DNA of 64,000 nt from Streptomyces sp. NBRC 110611. Lineage in GTDB: Bacteria > Actinomycetota > Actinomycetes > Streptomycetales > Streptomycetaceae. Every line of letters starts with the position of its first letter. Position 1 is the first letter of the stretch. A program made the position numbers and the translations under genes. Below the pieces are notes generated by a model, which was given only the letters and a program-made list of their open reading frames with translations, did not search any database and was not told the DNA's origin. Below, piece by piece: positions 35,773 through 44,342 of the stretch. The stretch is taken from assembly GCF_001590865.1 (NCBI RefSeq), contig NZ_BBUY01000005.1, positions 62,001 through 126,000 on the forward strand, given 5' to 3'.

Positions 35773-37191
35773 GTGCGTGGACTGACCGGCGCTCCCCGGG
35801 CAAGCGAGGAACGGGAGAGCGATGCCGAACGCACCATGACGTTCGCCGCACTCGCCGCAGCCCCGAACCGCCGCAGAACCGAGGCCTGGCTGCTCGCGTT
35901 CGTCGTCCTGATCGCCGTCTTCGGCTACGCCTGGACCGGGCTGGCGATGACCGGCCGGCTGCCCGGCGGACTGACCGGCTTCTCGGTGAGCATGTTCTTC
36001 CTCGCCCTGGTGCCGCATCTGGTGCTGCGCCGCTTCGCCCCGCGCGCCGATCCCCTGATCCTGCCGCTGGCGACCCTGCTCACCGGGATCGGTCTCGTCC
36101 TGCTGCACCGCCTGGACATCACCTACGCGCAGACCCCCAGACTGAAGATCGCCGAGGCGGCCAGCGGCCAGCTGGTGTGGTCGGTGATCGGGGTGGCGGT
36201 CTGTGTCGTCGCCCTGCTGGTGCTGCGCGATCACCGCATTCTGCAGCGGTACATCTACGTGATGATGGCGGTCGCGCTGGTACTGCTGATGGCGCCGGCC
36301 TTCTTCGGCGCGGACACCTTCGGCGCCAAGCGCTGGATCCTCCTCGGCCCGCTGTCCCTCCAGCCCGGCGAATTCGTCAAGATCGCGATCACGGTGTTCT
36401 TCGCGGGCTACCTCACCGTCAACCGCGACGCGCTGGCGCTGGCCGGGCGCCGGTTCATGGGCATGCAGCTGCCCCCGGGCCGGCAGCTGGCGCCGATCTT
36501 CACGATCTGGGTGATCAGCCTGCTGGTGCTGGTCTTCGAACGCGACCTGGGCACCTCGCTGATCTTCTTCGGCGTCTTCGTGATCATGCTCTACATGGCC
36601 ACCGGCCGCACCAGCTGGGTCGTGTGCGGCCTGCTGATGGCCACGGTCGGCGCGGCCGTCGTCGGCACCCTGGAGCCCCATGTCCACGGCCGGGTCACCG
36701 CCTGGCTCGACCCCATGCGGGCCTTCACCAAGGAGGGCCGGGCGGAGCTCATGTCCGACCAGCTCGGCCAGGCCCTGTTCAGCTTCGGCAGCGGCGGCAT
36801 CAGCGGCAGCGGCCTGGGCCAGGGCCACCCCGAGCTGGTCGGCTTCGCCGGCAACAGCGACTTCATCCTCACCACGGTCGGCGAGGAGCTGGGCCTGGCC
36901 GGGGTGATGGCCGTGCTGGTGCTGTACGTACTGCTGGCGCAGCGCGGCCTGCGGGCGGGACTGATCGCCCGCGACCCGTTCAGCAAGCTCCTCGCGGTCG
37001 GCCTCGCCGGCGCACTGCTGCTCCAGGTCTTCGTCGTCGCCGGCGGCGTCACCGGCCTCATCCCGCTCACCGGCAAGGCCCTCCCGTTCCTCGCCAAGGG
37101 CGGCTCGTCACTGGTGGCGAACTGGGTGATGGTGGCGCTGTTGCTGCGCATCAGCGACCACGCGCAACGACGCCGGGAACCGGCGAATTAA
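35773..37191 (+). CDS. SEDS-family peptidoglycan polymerase (FtsW/RodA-like)
   Basis: A 472-residue membrane protein with about ten transmembrane helices. GTG at 35773 is chosen because a near-perfect GGAGGTAA lies 7 nt upstream. SEDS hallmarks are 'GAKRWILLGPLSLQPGEFVKIA', 'FERDLGTSLIFFGVFVIMLYMA', 'GHPELVGFAGNSDFILTTVGEELGLAG' and 'LPFLAKGGSSLVANW'. It polymerises glycan strands from lipid II, usually with a class B penicillin-binding protein; none is adjacent. In Streptomyces several SEDS paralogues act in division and sporulation, and this stand-alone one between groES and tsaD could be a development-related member. Confidence 0.93.
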   Translation: MRGLTGAPRASEERESDAERTMTFAALAAAPNRRRTEAWLLAFVVLIAVFGYAWTGLAMTGRLPGGLTGFSVSMFFLALVPHLVLRRFAPRADPLILPLATLLTGIGLVLLHRLDITYAQTPRLKIAEAASGQLVWSVIGVAVCVVALLVLRDHRILQRYIYVMMAVALVLLMAPAFFGADTFGAKRWILLGPLSLQPGEFVKIAITVFFAGYLTVNRDALALAGRRFMGMQLPPGRQLAPIFTIWVISLLVLVFERDLGTSLIFFGVFVIMLYMATGRTSWVVCGLLMATVGAAVVGTLEPHVHGRVTAWLDPMRAFTKEGRAELMSDQLGQALFSFGSGGISGSGLGQGHPELVGFAGNSDFILTTVGEELGLAGVMAVLVLYVLLAQRGLRAGLIARDPFSKLLAVGLAGALLLQVFVVAGGVTGLIPLTGKALPFLAKGGSSLVANWVMVALLLRISDHAQRRREPAN

Positions 37192-37220
37192 TCCCACGTC
37201 GTCGGCTGCGGCGCCGTACC

Positions 37221-37323
37221 TTCCGTTTCGCCGTGGCGCCTGCGGCGGGCGTGGGTTTGTCGGGTGCGGGTCCGCTCCTCCGGACTGCCGTCCTGCGGAG
37301 CGGCCCCTCCCGTGAGGGGGAGG
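37221..37323 (-). repeat. Dispersed intergenic repeat, copy 3 (inverted, diverged)
   Basis: Read on the minus strand it contains CACGGGAGGGG, CCGCAGGACGGCAGTCCGGAGGAGCG and CAGGCGCCACGGCG as in copies 1 and 2, but the middle 35 nt differ. It faces copy 2 across a hairpin. Confidence 0.75.
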
Positions 37324-37334
37324 AAAAACGGTGA

Positions 37335-37391
37335 GTGGGGGTGTACGTCAGTGGTCCACTACCGGCACATGGGGACTACGTACACCCCCAC
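37335..37391. repeat. 14-bp palindrome between the inverted repeat copies
   Basis: GTGGGGGTGTACGT (37335-37348) and ACGTACACCCCCAC (37378-37391) pair perfectly around a 29-nt loop that itself contains AGTGG/CCACT. This forms the centre of the composite palindrome 37221-37532. Confidence 0.85.
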
Positions 37392-37400
37392 CGGTCTTCT

Positions 37401-37532
37401 TCCACCCACCCACGGGAGGGGGCGCACCGCAGGACGGCAGTCCGGAGGAGCGCACCCGTGACGTACAGCCCCGCGCAGCGGAAACCAGCCCGCCGCCAGG
37501 CGCCACGGCGGGAAAGCCAACAACGCGGGAAG
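37401..37532 (+). repeat. Dispersed intergenic repeat, copy 2
   Basis: Closely matches copy 1 (31974-32106) with small indels. Its right end runs to the promoter-like GACAAT of the methyltransferase gene at 37546, so the element may supply or modify promoter sequence. Confidence 0.85.
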
Positions 37533-37545
37533 AGACAATGGTCCC

Positions 37546-38727
37546 GTGAACGTAGAGGATTTCGTCGGGTTGCTCACCCCGGAGGGGCAGTCGCTACTGG
37601 AGGAGCTGCGGGAGTACGACCCCGCGGATGAGCTGGCGGCAGCCACCCGGCTGCGGCGTACGCACGCCGCGTCGCTGGTGTCCGCGGCGCTCGGCCAGGC
37701 ACGGCTCCGGCAGCGTGCGGAGGCGAAGTTCGGCGAGGACGCCCACCGCATGTACTTCACGCCGAACGGCGTGGAGCAATCCACCCGCGCCGCCGTGGCG
37801 CGCCACCGTGCCGAGCACTTCGCCGCGCTGGGGGTGCGCCGCCTCGCCGACCTGTGCTGTGGGATCGGCGGTGACGCGATCGCCCTCGCGCGGGCCGGGA
37901 TCGACGTACTGGCCGTCGACCGCGACCCGCTGACCTGCGCGGTCGTACGGGCGAACGCGGATGCCCTGGGGCTGGCCGACCGTATCGAGGTGCGCTGCGC
38001 GGATGTGGCCGAGGTCGACGTCTACTCGTACGACGCGGTGTTCGTGGATCCGGCCCGGCGCGGGGGCCGGGGCCGGATCTTCGATCCGGAGGCGTACTCG
38101 CCGCCGCTGTCCTGGGCGATCGGAACGGCTCGGGCGGCCCGGTGCGCGGCGTTGAAGATCGCGCCCGGTATTCCGCACGAGGCGATCCCGGACGACGCCG
38201 ACGCGGAGTGGATCTCGGACGGCGGGGACGTGAAGGAGGCCGTGCTGTGGTTCGGCTCCGGGCAGCCGGGGTTCCGGGCGACGCTGCTGCCCCGGCACGT
38301 CTCGCTGTGGACCGCGCGGGACGCCATGCTGCCCGACCCCGAGCCGGGTCCCGTGGGCCGCTATCTGTACGAGCCGGACGGTGCGGTCATCCGGGCGCAC
38401 CTGGTCGCGGAGGTCGCGGAGGAGGTCGGCGGCCGGCTGATCGATCCGACCATCGCCTACGTCACGGCCGACGAACTGCTCCCGACGCCTTACGCGACCG
38501 CGTACGAGATCACCGACGTGCTGCCGTTCCACGTCAAGCGGCTCAGGGCGCTGCTGCGCGAGCGCGGGGTCGGCACCGCGGTGATCAAGAAGCGTGGTTC
38601 GGCGGTCGAGCCGGAGGAGCTGCGCAAGAAGCTGAAGCTGGCGGGCGGCGGCGACACCGTGACGATCTTCCTGACCCGGGTGGCGGGAGCGCCGTCGATG
38701 CTGCTCGGACACCCGGCGAAGGCATGA
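37546..38727 (+). CDS. Class I SAM-dependent methyltransferase with THUMP-like C-terminus
   Basis: A 393-residue protein starting with GTG at 37546, probably leaderless: GACAAT ends 7 nt before it. The SAM motif is 'RLADLCCGIGGDAIALARAG', followed by 'VLAVDRDPLTCAVVRANA' and a catalytic-site-like 'AVFVDPARRGGRGR'. The C-terminal 90 residues ('ALLRERGVGTAVIKKRGSAVEPEELRKKLKL') form the THUMP-like RNA-binding module found with actinobacterial methyltransferases. An RNA substrate is likely, but unknown. It precedes a 14-nt tandem repeat that begins at the end of the gene. Confidence 0.92.
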   Translation: MNVEDFVGLLTPEGQSLLEELREYDPADELAAATRLRRTHAASLVSAALGQARLRQRAEAKFGEDAHRMYFTPNGVEQSTRAAVARHRAEHFAALGVRRLADLCCGIGGDAIALARAGIDVLAVDRDPLTCAVVRANADALGLADRIEVRCADVAEVDVYSYDAVFVDPARRGGRGRIFDPEAYSPPLSWAIGTARAARCAALKIAPGIPHEAIPDDADAEWISDGGDVKEAVLWFGSGQPGFRATLLPRHVSLWTARDAMLPDPEPGPVGRYLYEPDGAVIRAHLVAEVAEEVGGRLIDPTIAYVTADELLPTPYATAYEITDVLPFHVKRLRALLRERGVGTAVIKKRGSAVEPEELRKKLKLAGGGDTVTIFLTRVAGAPSMLLGHPAKA

Positions 38728-38771
38728 CCGCGAAGGCATGACCGCAAAGGCGTGACCGCGAAGGCCTGGCG
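38716..38771. repeat. 14-nt tandem repeat covering the methyltransferase stop codon
   Basis: Four units of GCGAAGGCATGACC and variants; the gene's TGA stop lies in the first unit. Confidence 0.85.
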
Positions 38772-38774
38772 GGC

Positions 38775-38804
38775 GGGGAGGCGGCCGGTTCGTGCCGCCT
38801 CCCC
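38775..38804. terminator. Bidirectional terminator
   Basis: GGGGAGGCGGC and GCCGCCTCCCC are perfect 11-nt arms with an 8-nt loop, between convergent methyltransferase and tsaD genes. Confidence 0.85.
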
Positions 38805-38809
38805 GGCGC

Positions 38810-39970
38810 TCAGGAGTAGAGGTTCTGCTTGCTCAGCTCGTGGACGTGATCATGGGAGTGGGAGTGGCCATGGCTGTGTCCGTGGCCGTGGCCGTGATCA
38901 TGGGCGTCCTCGGTGGCCGTGCCCGGTACGTGGGGTTCGGTGACGGGGAGCGAGGAGTCCGCCGAGAGGTCCCAGTCGGAGGACGCGCGGTTGCGGGCCA
39001 CCATCTCCGCGCCGAGGGCCGCGACCATCGCGCCGTTGTCGGTGCACAGCTTGGGGCGGGGCACGCGCAGGGTGATGCCGGCGTCCTCGCAGCGGCGTTC
39101 GGCCATGGCGCGCAGGCGGGAGTTGGCCGCGACCCCGCCGCCGATCATCAGGTGCTCGACGCCGTTGTCCTTGCAGGCCCGTACGGCCTTACGGGTCAGG
39201 ACGTCGACGACGGCCTCCTGGAACGAGGCCGAGACGTCCGCCACCGGAACGTCCTCGCCGGCCGCCCGCCTGGTCTCGATCCAGCGGGCCACGGCGGTCT
39301 TCAGGCCGGAGAAGGAGAAGTCGTACGCGGCGTCGCGCGGGCCGGTCAGACCGCGCGGGAAGTGGATCGCCTCCGGGTCGCCCTCGCGGGCGTGGCGGTC
39401 GATGACCGGGCCGCCCGGGAATCCGAGGTTCAGTACCCGTGCGACCTTGTCGAACGCCTCGCCGGCCGCGTCGTCGATGGTCGAGCCGAGGGGACGTACG
39501 TCGGAGGTGATGTCCGCCGACAGCAGCAGCGAGGAGTGGCCGCCGGAGACCAGCAGGGCCATCGTCGGCTCGGGCAGCGCGCCGTGCTCCAGCTGGTCGA
39601 CGCAGATGTGCGAGGCGAGGTGGTTGACCCCGTAGAGCGGCTTGCCGAGGGCGTAGGCGTACGCCTTGGCGGCCGAGACGCCGACCAGCAGGGCGCCGGC
39701 CAGGCCCGGACCGGCGGTGACCGCGATGCCGTCCAGGTCGGAGGCGGCGACCCCGGCCTCCTTCAGCGCGCGCTGGATGGTGGGGACCATCGCCTCCAGG
39801 TGGGCTCTCGACGCCACCTCCGGGACCACTCCGCCGAAGCGCGCATGCTCGTCGACGCTGGAGGCGACCGCGTCGGCGAGGAGGGTGTGTCCGCGGACGA
39901 TGCCGACGCCGGTCTCGTCGCAGGAGGTCTCGATGCCGAGGACGAGCGGTCCGCCGCGTGAGTCAGCCAT
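38810..39970 (-). CDS. tsaD: tRNA t6A37 threonylcarbamoyltransferase TsaD with His-rich tail
   Basis: A 386-residue ASKHA-fold protein starting at ATG 39970 ('[25 protein letters not shown]'). The iron-binding HxxxH is '[10 protein letters not shown]', and '[11 protein letters not shown]', '[11 protein letters not shown]' and '[14 protein letters not shown]' are family signatures. It transfers the threonylcarbamoyl group to A37 of ANN-decoding tRNAs with TsaB and TsaE. The last 37 residues are unusual: '[21 protein letters not shown]' has His at every second position (11 of 21), a likely metal-binding tail not needed in E. coli TsaD. The gene follows rimI by 5 nt in the tsaB-rimI-tsaD operon. 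Confidence 0.96.
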   Translation of the reverse strand: MADSRGGPLVLGIETSCDETGVGIVRGHTLLADAVASSVDEHARFGGVVPEVASRAHLEAMVPTIQRALKEAGVAASDLDGIAVTAGPGLAGALLVGVSAAKAYAYALGKPLYGVNHLASHICVDQLEHGALPEPTMALLVSGGHSSLLLSADITSDVRPLGSTIDDAAGEAFDKVARVLNLGFPGGPVIDRHAREGDPEAIHFPRGLTGPRDAAYDFSFSGLKTAVARWIETRRAAGEDVPVADVSASFQEAVVDVLTRKAVRACKDNGVEHLMIGGGVAANSRLRAMAERRCEDAGITLRVPRPKLCTDNGAMVAALGAEMVARNRASSDWDLSADSSLPVTEPHVPGTATEDAHDHGHGHGHSHGHSHSHDHVHELSKQNLYS

Positions 39971-39975
39971 GATTC

Positions 39976-40479
39976 TCAAGTTCCTTGTACGGAGGGTGCT
40001 TCGGAGGAGGACTGGGTGGTGCGCCGCATGACGAGGGCGTCGATGTTGCCGGGCTGGTAGTAGCCGCGGCGGAAGCCGATCGGCTCGAAGCCGAAGCGCT
40101 CGTAGAGGCGCTGGGCACGCTGGTTGTCGACCCGGACTTCCAGCAGCACCTCGTGGCACTCGAAGTCCGTTGCCGCGCCCAGGAGTTCGGTCAGCAGCCG
40201 GGCTCCGAGGCCGGTGCCCCACTGGTCGCGGGCGGCGGCGATGGTCTGGACGTCTCCGGTGCCGTCGACGGCGGCCAGCCCGGCGTACCCGACCAGCCGG
40301 CGGTCCAGTTCGGCGACGACATAGCGGCGGGTGGCGTGCGGAGCACGGGCCTGGGCCAGCTCGGACCAGAACATGCCGGGCGACCAGGCGTCCTCGGGGA
40401 AGAGATCGCGCTCCAGCTCCAGCACCGGCGCTATATCCCACCAGCGCATCTCGCGCAGCGTCGCGGCCGGCCCGGTCAC
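39976..40479 (-). CDS. rimI: Ribosomal-protein alanine N-acetyltransferase RimI
   Basis: A 167-residue GNAT acetyltransferase. GTG at 40479 overlaps the tsaB stop in GTGA; a start at ATG 40449 ('[20 protein letters not shown]') would give 157 residues. The acetyl-CoA loop is '[18 protein letters not shown]' and the C-terminus has '[23 protein letters not shown]'. It acetylates the N-terminal Ala of ribosomal protein S18 in E. coli; actinobacterial members may have wider targets. Position between tsaB and tsaD is conserved in actinobacteria. Confidence 0.94.
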   Translation of the reverse strand: MTGPAATLREMRWWDIAPVLELERDLFPEDAWSPGMFWSELAQARAPHATRRYVVAELDRRLVGYAGLAAVDGTGDVQTIAAARDQWGTGLGARLLTELLGAATDFECHEVLLEVRVDNQRAQRLYERFGFEPIGFRRGYYQPGNIDALVMRRTTQSSSEAPSVQGT

Positions 40480-41135
40480 TTGGGGGTGACCACCTTGTAG
40501 TTGGCGGGCACCTGGGCGTCCGGACGGCGCAGGTACAGCGGCTGCGGGGGCAGCAGCTCCTCGCCGGCCGCCAGCTTCAGGGCGGCCAGCTCGGCGAGCG
40601 CGGCGCCGGACTGGTGCTCGGGCGCCGTACGCCGTACGCCGGTGAAGGCGGTGTCGTAGAGCAGCGCGCCGGCACCCACGGCCGGGACGCCGTCCACCTG
40701 GTCGGCAATGTCGGCGGGGCGGTCGACGGCCGGTTCGGTCAGCCGCGTACGGGCATCGCCGTAGCGGGCCCAGTAGACCTCTTTGCGGCGGGCGTCGGTG
40801 GCCACGACGAAGGGCTCGGTCAGCCCGGAGGCGTAGGCGAGGCCGTCCAGCGAGCACAGGCCGTGGACGGGCACGCCCAGGGCCGCGCCGAACGTGGCGG
40901 CGGTCACCAGGCCGACTCGCAGGCCGGTGTACGGCCCGGGGCCCACGCCGACCACGATGTCGCTGACCTCGTCGAGCTTCCGTCCGGCCTCGGCCAGCAC
41001 CCGGTCGACGGCGGGCAGCAGCAGCTCGCCGTGCCGGCGGGCGTCCACCTGGCAGGACTCGGCGAGGGCGTGCGTCCCGTCATGGAGCGCGACGGTGACG
41101 GCGGGGGTGGCGGTGTCAAGAGCAAGCAGCAGCAC
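40476..41135 (-). CDS. tsaB: t6A synthesis protein TsaB
   Basis: A 219-residue ASKHA-related protein starting at ATG 41135 ('[19 protein letters not shown]'). It has '[17 protein letters not shown]', '[18 protein letters not shown]' and 'CSLDGLAYA'. TsaB is the non-catalytic dimerisation partner of TsaD. It is the first gene of the tsaB-rimI-tsaD operon, sharing GTGA with rimI. The divergent gene at 41240 is a degenerate L,D-transpeptidase. Confidence 0.95.
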   Translation of the reverse strand: MLLLALDTATPAVTVALHDGTHALAESCQVDARRHGELLLPAVDRVLAEAGRKLDEVSDIVVGVGPGPYTGLRVGLVTAATFGAALGVPVHGLCSLDGLAYASGLTEPFVVATDARRKEVYWARYGDARTRLTEPAVDRPADIADQVDGVPAVGAGALLYDTAFTGVRRTAPEHQSGAALAELAALKLAAGEELLPPQPLYLRRPDAQVPANYKVVTPK

Positions 41136-41239
41136 GTATCAAGCCTACGGCTCGGCCGGCGGTGCCCTGCCCCCTGCTACCGTCGCCCCGTAGCAGGGGA
41201 ATATAAGGGCGGCAGGAACAAGGGAGAGGTGGCACAGCG

Positions 41240-41824
41240 GTGCCCGCTAAGAGCAGCACGATCGTCACCGCGCTGACCGTGGCCGCCGTGGTCGCGGTCG
41301 GAGTGCTGGGCTACCAGGCCGCGGCGTCCGCTCCCGATCACCTCACGCCGGTCCGCAGCGACGGCCGGCCCACCGCGCCCAAGGACCCGCAGGACGGGCG
41401 CGGCAAGAAGACCGAGCCGGCCGCCCCGGCCGTCCCCGCCGCCTCCGGCACCGGAAAGCGGGTCGTCTACGCGCTCGGCGACAAGCGGGTGTGGCTGGTC
41501 GGCGAGAAGGGCGAGGCGCTGCGGACGTTCACCGTCGCGCCGAGTGCGGTGAGCCCGAAGCCGGGGGCGTACAAGGTCACCTCGCGGTCGGTGAGCATCA
41601 CGGGCTCGGACGGGGTTCCGGTCGAGCATGTGGTGCGGTTCGCCGCCGTCGGCGGGGTGACGATCGGCTTCAGTGCGGCGGTCGACGGCTCCCGGCCGGG
41701 TACCGGCGCGACGCCGGGTACGGGCGCGGCGAAGAAGACCGGCGGCGTCCGTGAGTCGCGGGACGACGGCAAGGCGATGTGGGACTTCGCGGTGAACGGC
41801 ACCAAGGTCGTCGTGGTCGCCTGA
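41240..41824 (+). CDS. Exported L,D-transpeptidase-like protein lacking catalytic Cys/His
   Basis: A 194-residue protein starting with GTG at 41240 after GGAGAGG. Residues of about 7-28 are a hydrophobic signal or anchor. The rest resembles a YkuD L,D-transpeptidase: 'KRVWLVGEKGEALRTFTVAP', 'KPGAYKVTSRSVSITGSDG', then 'TGGVRESRDDGKAMWDFAVNGTKVVVV'. In active enzymes the last segment begins SHGCVR with catalytic Cys and His; here it reads K-T-G-G-V-R, so both are lost. It probably binds rather than cross-links peptidoglycan. It is divergent from tsaB. Confidence 0.82.
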   Translation: MPAKSSTIVTALTVAAVVAVGVLGYQAAASAPDHLTPVRSDGRPTAPKDPQDGRGKKTEPAAPAVPAASGTGKRVVYALGDKRVWLVGEKGEALRTFTVAPSAVSPKPGAYKVTSRSVSITGSDGVPVEHVVRFAAVGGVTIGFSAAVDGSRPGTGATPGTGAAKKTGGVRESRDDGKAMWDFAVNGTKVVVVA

Positions 41825-41886
41825 GCGGCCCTCGGCCCGTTCTTCAGCCCGTGCCTCAGTCCGTTCCGTTTTTCGGCCCTTTCGAG

Positions 41887-42108
41887 CTATGCGGCGTGGC
41901 GCCCCTGAGTGGACGCGGGCTTGTCCTCGTCCTCCGGCGCGGTCGAACCCGTCTCCCTACGGGCATCCTCGGCGGCGCCGGGAGGCGTGGAGACGGCGGT
42001 GGCCGCGGCGCATGCCGCGAGCAGCTCGTTCATCGTGGGCGTCGTGGGCGTCGTAGGCGTCGTGGGCGTCTCACGCGCATCGTGCGTGGGGTGCTGGTGG
42101 GCCGGCAT
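41887..42108 (-). CDS. Small Thr/Pro-repeat protein with iron-box-like upstream site
   Basis: A 73-residue protein starting at ATG 42108 after a perfect AGGAGG (spacing about 5). It begins 'MPAHQHPTHDARETPTTPTTPTTPTMNELLAACAAATAV' and ends in a charged, Glu/Asp-rich tail. A start at the internal Met of 'MNELLAAC' is possible, but lacks a ribosome site. It has one Cys, four His and no transmembrane segment. An iron-box-like sequence at 42162-42175 suggests DmdR1/IdeR control. I have seen similar short reading frames in other Streptomyces next to tsaE, but no function is known. Confidence 0.7.
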   Translation of the reverse strand: MPAHQHPTHDARETPTTPTTPTTPTMNELLAACAAATAVSTPPGAAEDARRETGSTAPEDEDKPASTQGRHAA

Positions 42109-42161
42109 GGACGCCTCCTGGGGCTCCTGGGGCAGGCAGACGACAGAAGCCAGGCCGCTAC

Positions 42162-42175
42162 TTAGGCTGACCTAA
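42162..42175 (-). promoter_or_regulatory. Iron-box-like operator
   Basis: TTAGGCTGACCTAA matches 13 of 14 bases of the right part of the DmdR1/IdeR iron-box consensus (TTAGGTTAGGCTAACCTAA) and lies about 54 nt upstream of the small protein gene. Confidence 0.5.
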
Positions 42176-42276
42176 CTGGGTCTCTCCCCATGTCACCATG
42201 CCCGGCACCAGCTGCGCAACATCTTACCGACGGCTTGTCGGAAACTACCGCAGGAGCAGGCCGCCGGCGGCAGGGC

Positions 42277-42798
42277 CTACGCGAGCAGCAAGCCGTCCAG
42301 CTCCGTGCCCGACCAGCGGGAGCCGACCCCGGTGACCGTCACCTCGCGGACGTCCTCCACGTCCTCCTCCGGGTGCGGCGCGGCGGCGCCCATGGCGCGT
42401 CCGATCACGACGTGCAGCCGGTCCTCGGACAGCTCCTCGACCTTGCCCTCGCCCCACTCCACGACCACCACCGACTCCGGCAGCGAGACGTCCAGGTCCA
42501 GGTCCTCCATCTCGTCCAGCCCGCCGCCGAGGCGGTAGGCGTCGACGTGGACCAGGGCGGGGCCGCCGGTCAGCGAGGGGTGGACCCGGGCGATGACGAA
42601 GGTCGGGGAGGTCACGTCGCCGCGTACGCCCAGGGCCTCGCCCAGGCCGCGGGTCAGCGTGGTCTTGCCGGCCCCCAGCTCACCGGTGAGCAGCACCAGG
42701 TCGCCGGGGCGCAGGAGCGGGGCCAGTCTGCGACCCAACTCCTGCATCTGACCTGGGGACTTGACGGTGACATGGGCGGTGGCGTCAGTGGTGCTCAT
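42277..42798 (-). CDS. tsaE: t6A synthesis ATPase TsaE
   Basis: A 173-residue P-loop ATPase starting at ATG 42798; TACCAT 7 nt before it suggests a leaderless mRNA. 'GDLVLLTGELGAGKTTLTRGL' is the Walker A loop, 'SPTFVIARVH' and 'HVDAYRL' follow, and 'VVVVEWGEG' is the Walker B-like end. TsaE powers the TsaB-TsaD complex. It is not adjacent to tsaB here; two genes of other function intervene. Confidence 0.95.
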   Translation of the reverse strand: MSTTDATAHVTVKSPGQMQELGRRLAPLLRPGDLVLLTGELGAGKTTLTRGLGEALGVRGDVTSPTFVIARVHPSLTGGPALVHVDAYRLGGGLDEMEDLDLDVSLPESVVVVEWGEGKVEELSEDRLHVVIGRAMGAAAPHPEEDVEDVREVTVTGVGSRWSGTELDGLLLA

Positions 42799-42830
42799 GC
42801 CGCAAATGGTACGGCCTGCCCCTCGCCCGA

Positions 42831-42918
42831 CCACCGCCCCTCAACGACACCGCTTGCGCGGCGGCACACTCCGTAGCCGCCACCCGGCCACCACCCCTCA
42901 ACGACGCCGCTGCGCGGG
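42831..42918. repeat. Direct repeat upstream of tsaE
   Basis: CCACCGCCCCTCAACGAC at 42831 recurs as CCACCACCCCTCAACGAC at 42889, each followed by a CCGC-T-GCGCGG arm; unit about 30 nt, spacing 58 nt. It fills most of the gap between the hydrolase 3' end and tsaE. Confidence 0.7.
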
Positions 42919-42962
42919 GCAGGCCCGGATGGGCGCGTTGAGTGCGCGTCCCCGGCCGCGCC

Positions 42963-44342
42963 TCAGGCCCGGGCGTGACGCGAACTGCGTGCCCTGGCCG
43001 TCGCCCGTTCCACCAGGGACACCAGGTGCTCGTTCACCAGCTCGGGGCGCTCCAGCATCACCAGGTGCCCGGCGCCGGGGACGCACTCCAGCTCCGCGTC
43101 CGGCAGCACCTCGGCGATCGTCCGGCTGTGGTCCGCCGGGGTGATCAGGTCGTTCTCCCCGGCGAGCACCAGCGCGGGCACCGCGTCGTACGCCACCAGC
43201 GCCTCGGTCTTGTCGTGCACCGCGAACGCCGGGAAGAACTCGGCGACCACATCGATCGGGGTCGCCTCGATCAGCCGCTCGCCGAACCGCGCGATGCCCG
43301 GGTCCACCTGCTCCGGCGTCCCGAAGGAGTACCGCTTGATCAGCCCGGCGAACAGATCGGCGGTGGCCCGCCGGCCCCGCTCGACGATCTCGCTCTGCCA
43401 GCCCAGGGCCTTGAGCACGCCCGGCGCGAGCCAGTGGAACGCCTTGACGCCCATCGACGGCAGGCCGTAGCTGACCTCGCTGAGCCGGCCGGCGGAGGTG
43501 CCGATCAGCGCCACTCCGATCACTCGCTCCGCGACGAAGTCGGGGAACTGGTCGGCCAGAGCCATCACCGTCATCCCGCCCATGGAGTGCCCGACCAGCA
43601 CGATCGGCCCCTCGGGCACCGCGGCGTCCAGCACCGCCTTCAGATCGCGGCCCAGCAGGTCGATGGTGACCTCTTCCGTGCCGTCGAGCTGGCCGCGCCC
43701 GCGCGCGGAGCGGCCGTGGCTGCGCTGGTCCCAGTGGACGGTGCGCACGGTGCCGCGCAGCGCGGCGCGCTGGAAGTGCCAGGAGTCCTGGCTGAGGCAG
43801 TAGCCATGGCTGAAGACCACCGTCGGGGCCGCCGAGCGCCGGCCCAGCGCGGCCGTCAGGCGCTTGCGCAGGCCGCCCTGGGCCTCCTGGGCGGCCCGGA
43901 CCGGCTTGCCGCGGGCGGGCTGCTTGGCGGACCGTTCGCGCGGGGCGTCCCGGCCGTCCCTGCCGCCCCGCCCGTCCCTGCCATCCCGGCCGCTCTTGCC
44001 GTGTTTGGCCGGATGATGACCAGCGCTCCCCGGGTCGCCCGGCTCGTCGACCTCGTAGTACAGCTCGGTGCCGTCCTCGGCGACCGCCGCGCCCGGTGTG
44101 CCGCGCAGCGTGCCGTACGGGCCGGCCGAGTCCAGCGCGAGCCGGGCCCGGCGGCGCATGCCCCGGCCGACGGTCATCCGCTCTATCGCCACTCCGGCCG
44201 CGGCGCCCGCCGCGACCACGCCGATCGCGGCGCCCGCGAGGCCGGCGTGCCGGCCGGCCTTCGCCCAGTTGGTGGCGGCTTCCGTGGCCACCTCGGCCGC
44301 TGCCTCGACCGCCTTCGCGGCGGTCTCCTTGCTGTCCGTCAT
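42963..44342 (-). CDS. Membrane-anchored alpha/beta hydrolase
   Basis: A 459-residue protein starting at ATG 44342 in an ATGA overlap with alr. A helical N-terminus and one transmembrane segment at about 35-55 precede an insert of collagen-like Gly-Arg-Asp repeats ('GRDGRDGRGGRDGRD'). The hydrolase domain (about 170-455) has 'VVFSHGYCLSQDSW', the nucleophile elbow 'LVGHSMGGMTVMAL' and 'VPGAGHLVMLERPE' with the catalytic His. The Asp is probably in 'VLAGENDLITP'. Such anchored hydrolases next to alr are common in Streptomyces; the substrate is unknown. Confidence 0.9.
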   Translation of the reverse strand: MTDSKETAAKAVEAAAEVATEAATNWAKAGRHAGLAGAAIGVVAAGAAAGVAIERMTVGRGMRRRARLALDSAGPYGTLRGTPGAAVAEDGTELYYEVDEPGDPGSAGHHPAKHGKSGRDGRDGRGGRDGRDAPRERSAKQPARGKPVRAAQEAQGGLRKRLTAALGRRSAAPTVVFSHGYCLSQDSWHFQRAALRGTVRTVHWDQRSHGRSARGRGQLDGTEEVTIDLLGRDLKAVLDAAVPEGPIVLVGHSMGGMTVMALADQFPDFVAERVIGVALIGTSAGRLSEVSYGLPSMGVKAFHWLAPGVLKALGWQSEIVERGRRATADLFAGLIKRYSFGTPEQVDPGIARFGERLIEATPIDVVAEFFPAFAVHDKTEALVAYDAVPALVLAGENDLITPADHSRTIAEVLPDAELECVPGAGHLVMLERPELVNEHLVSLVERATARARSSRHARA

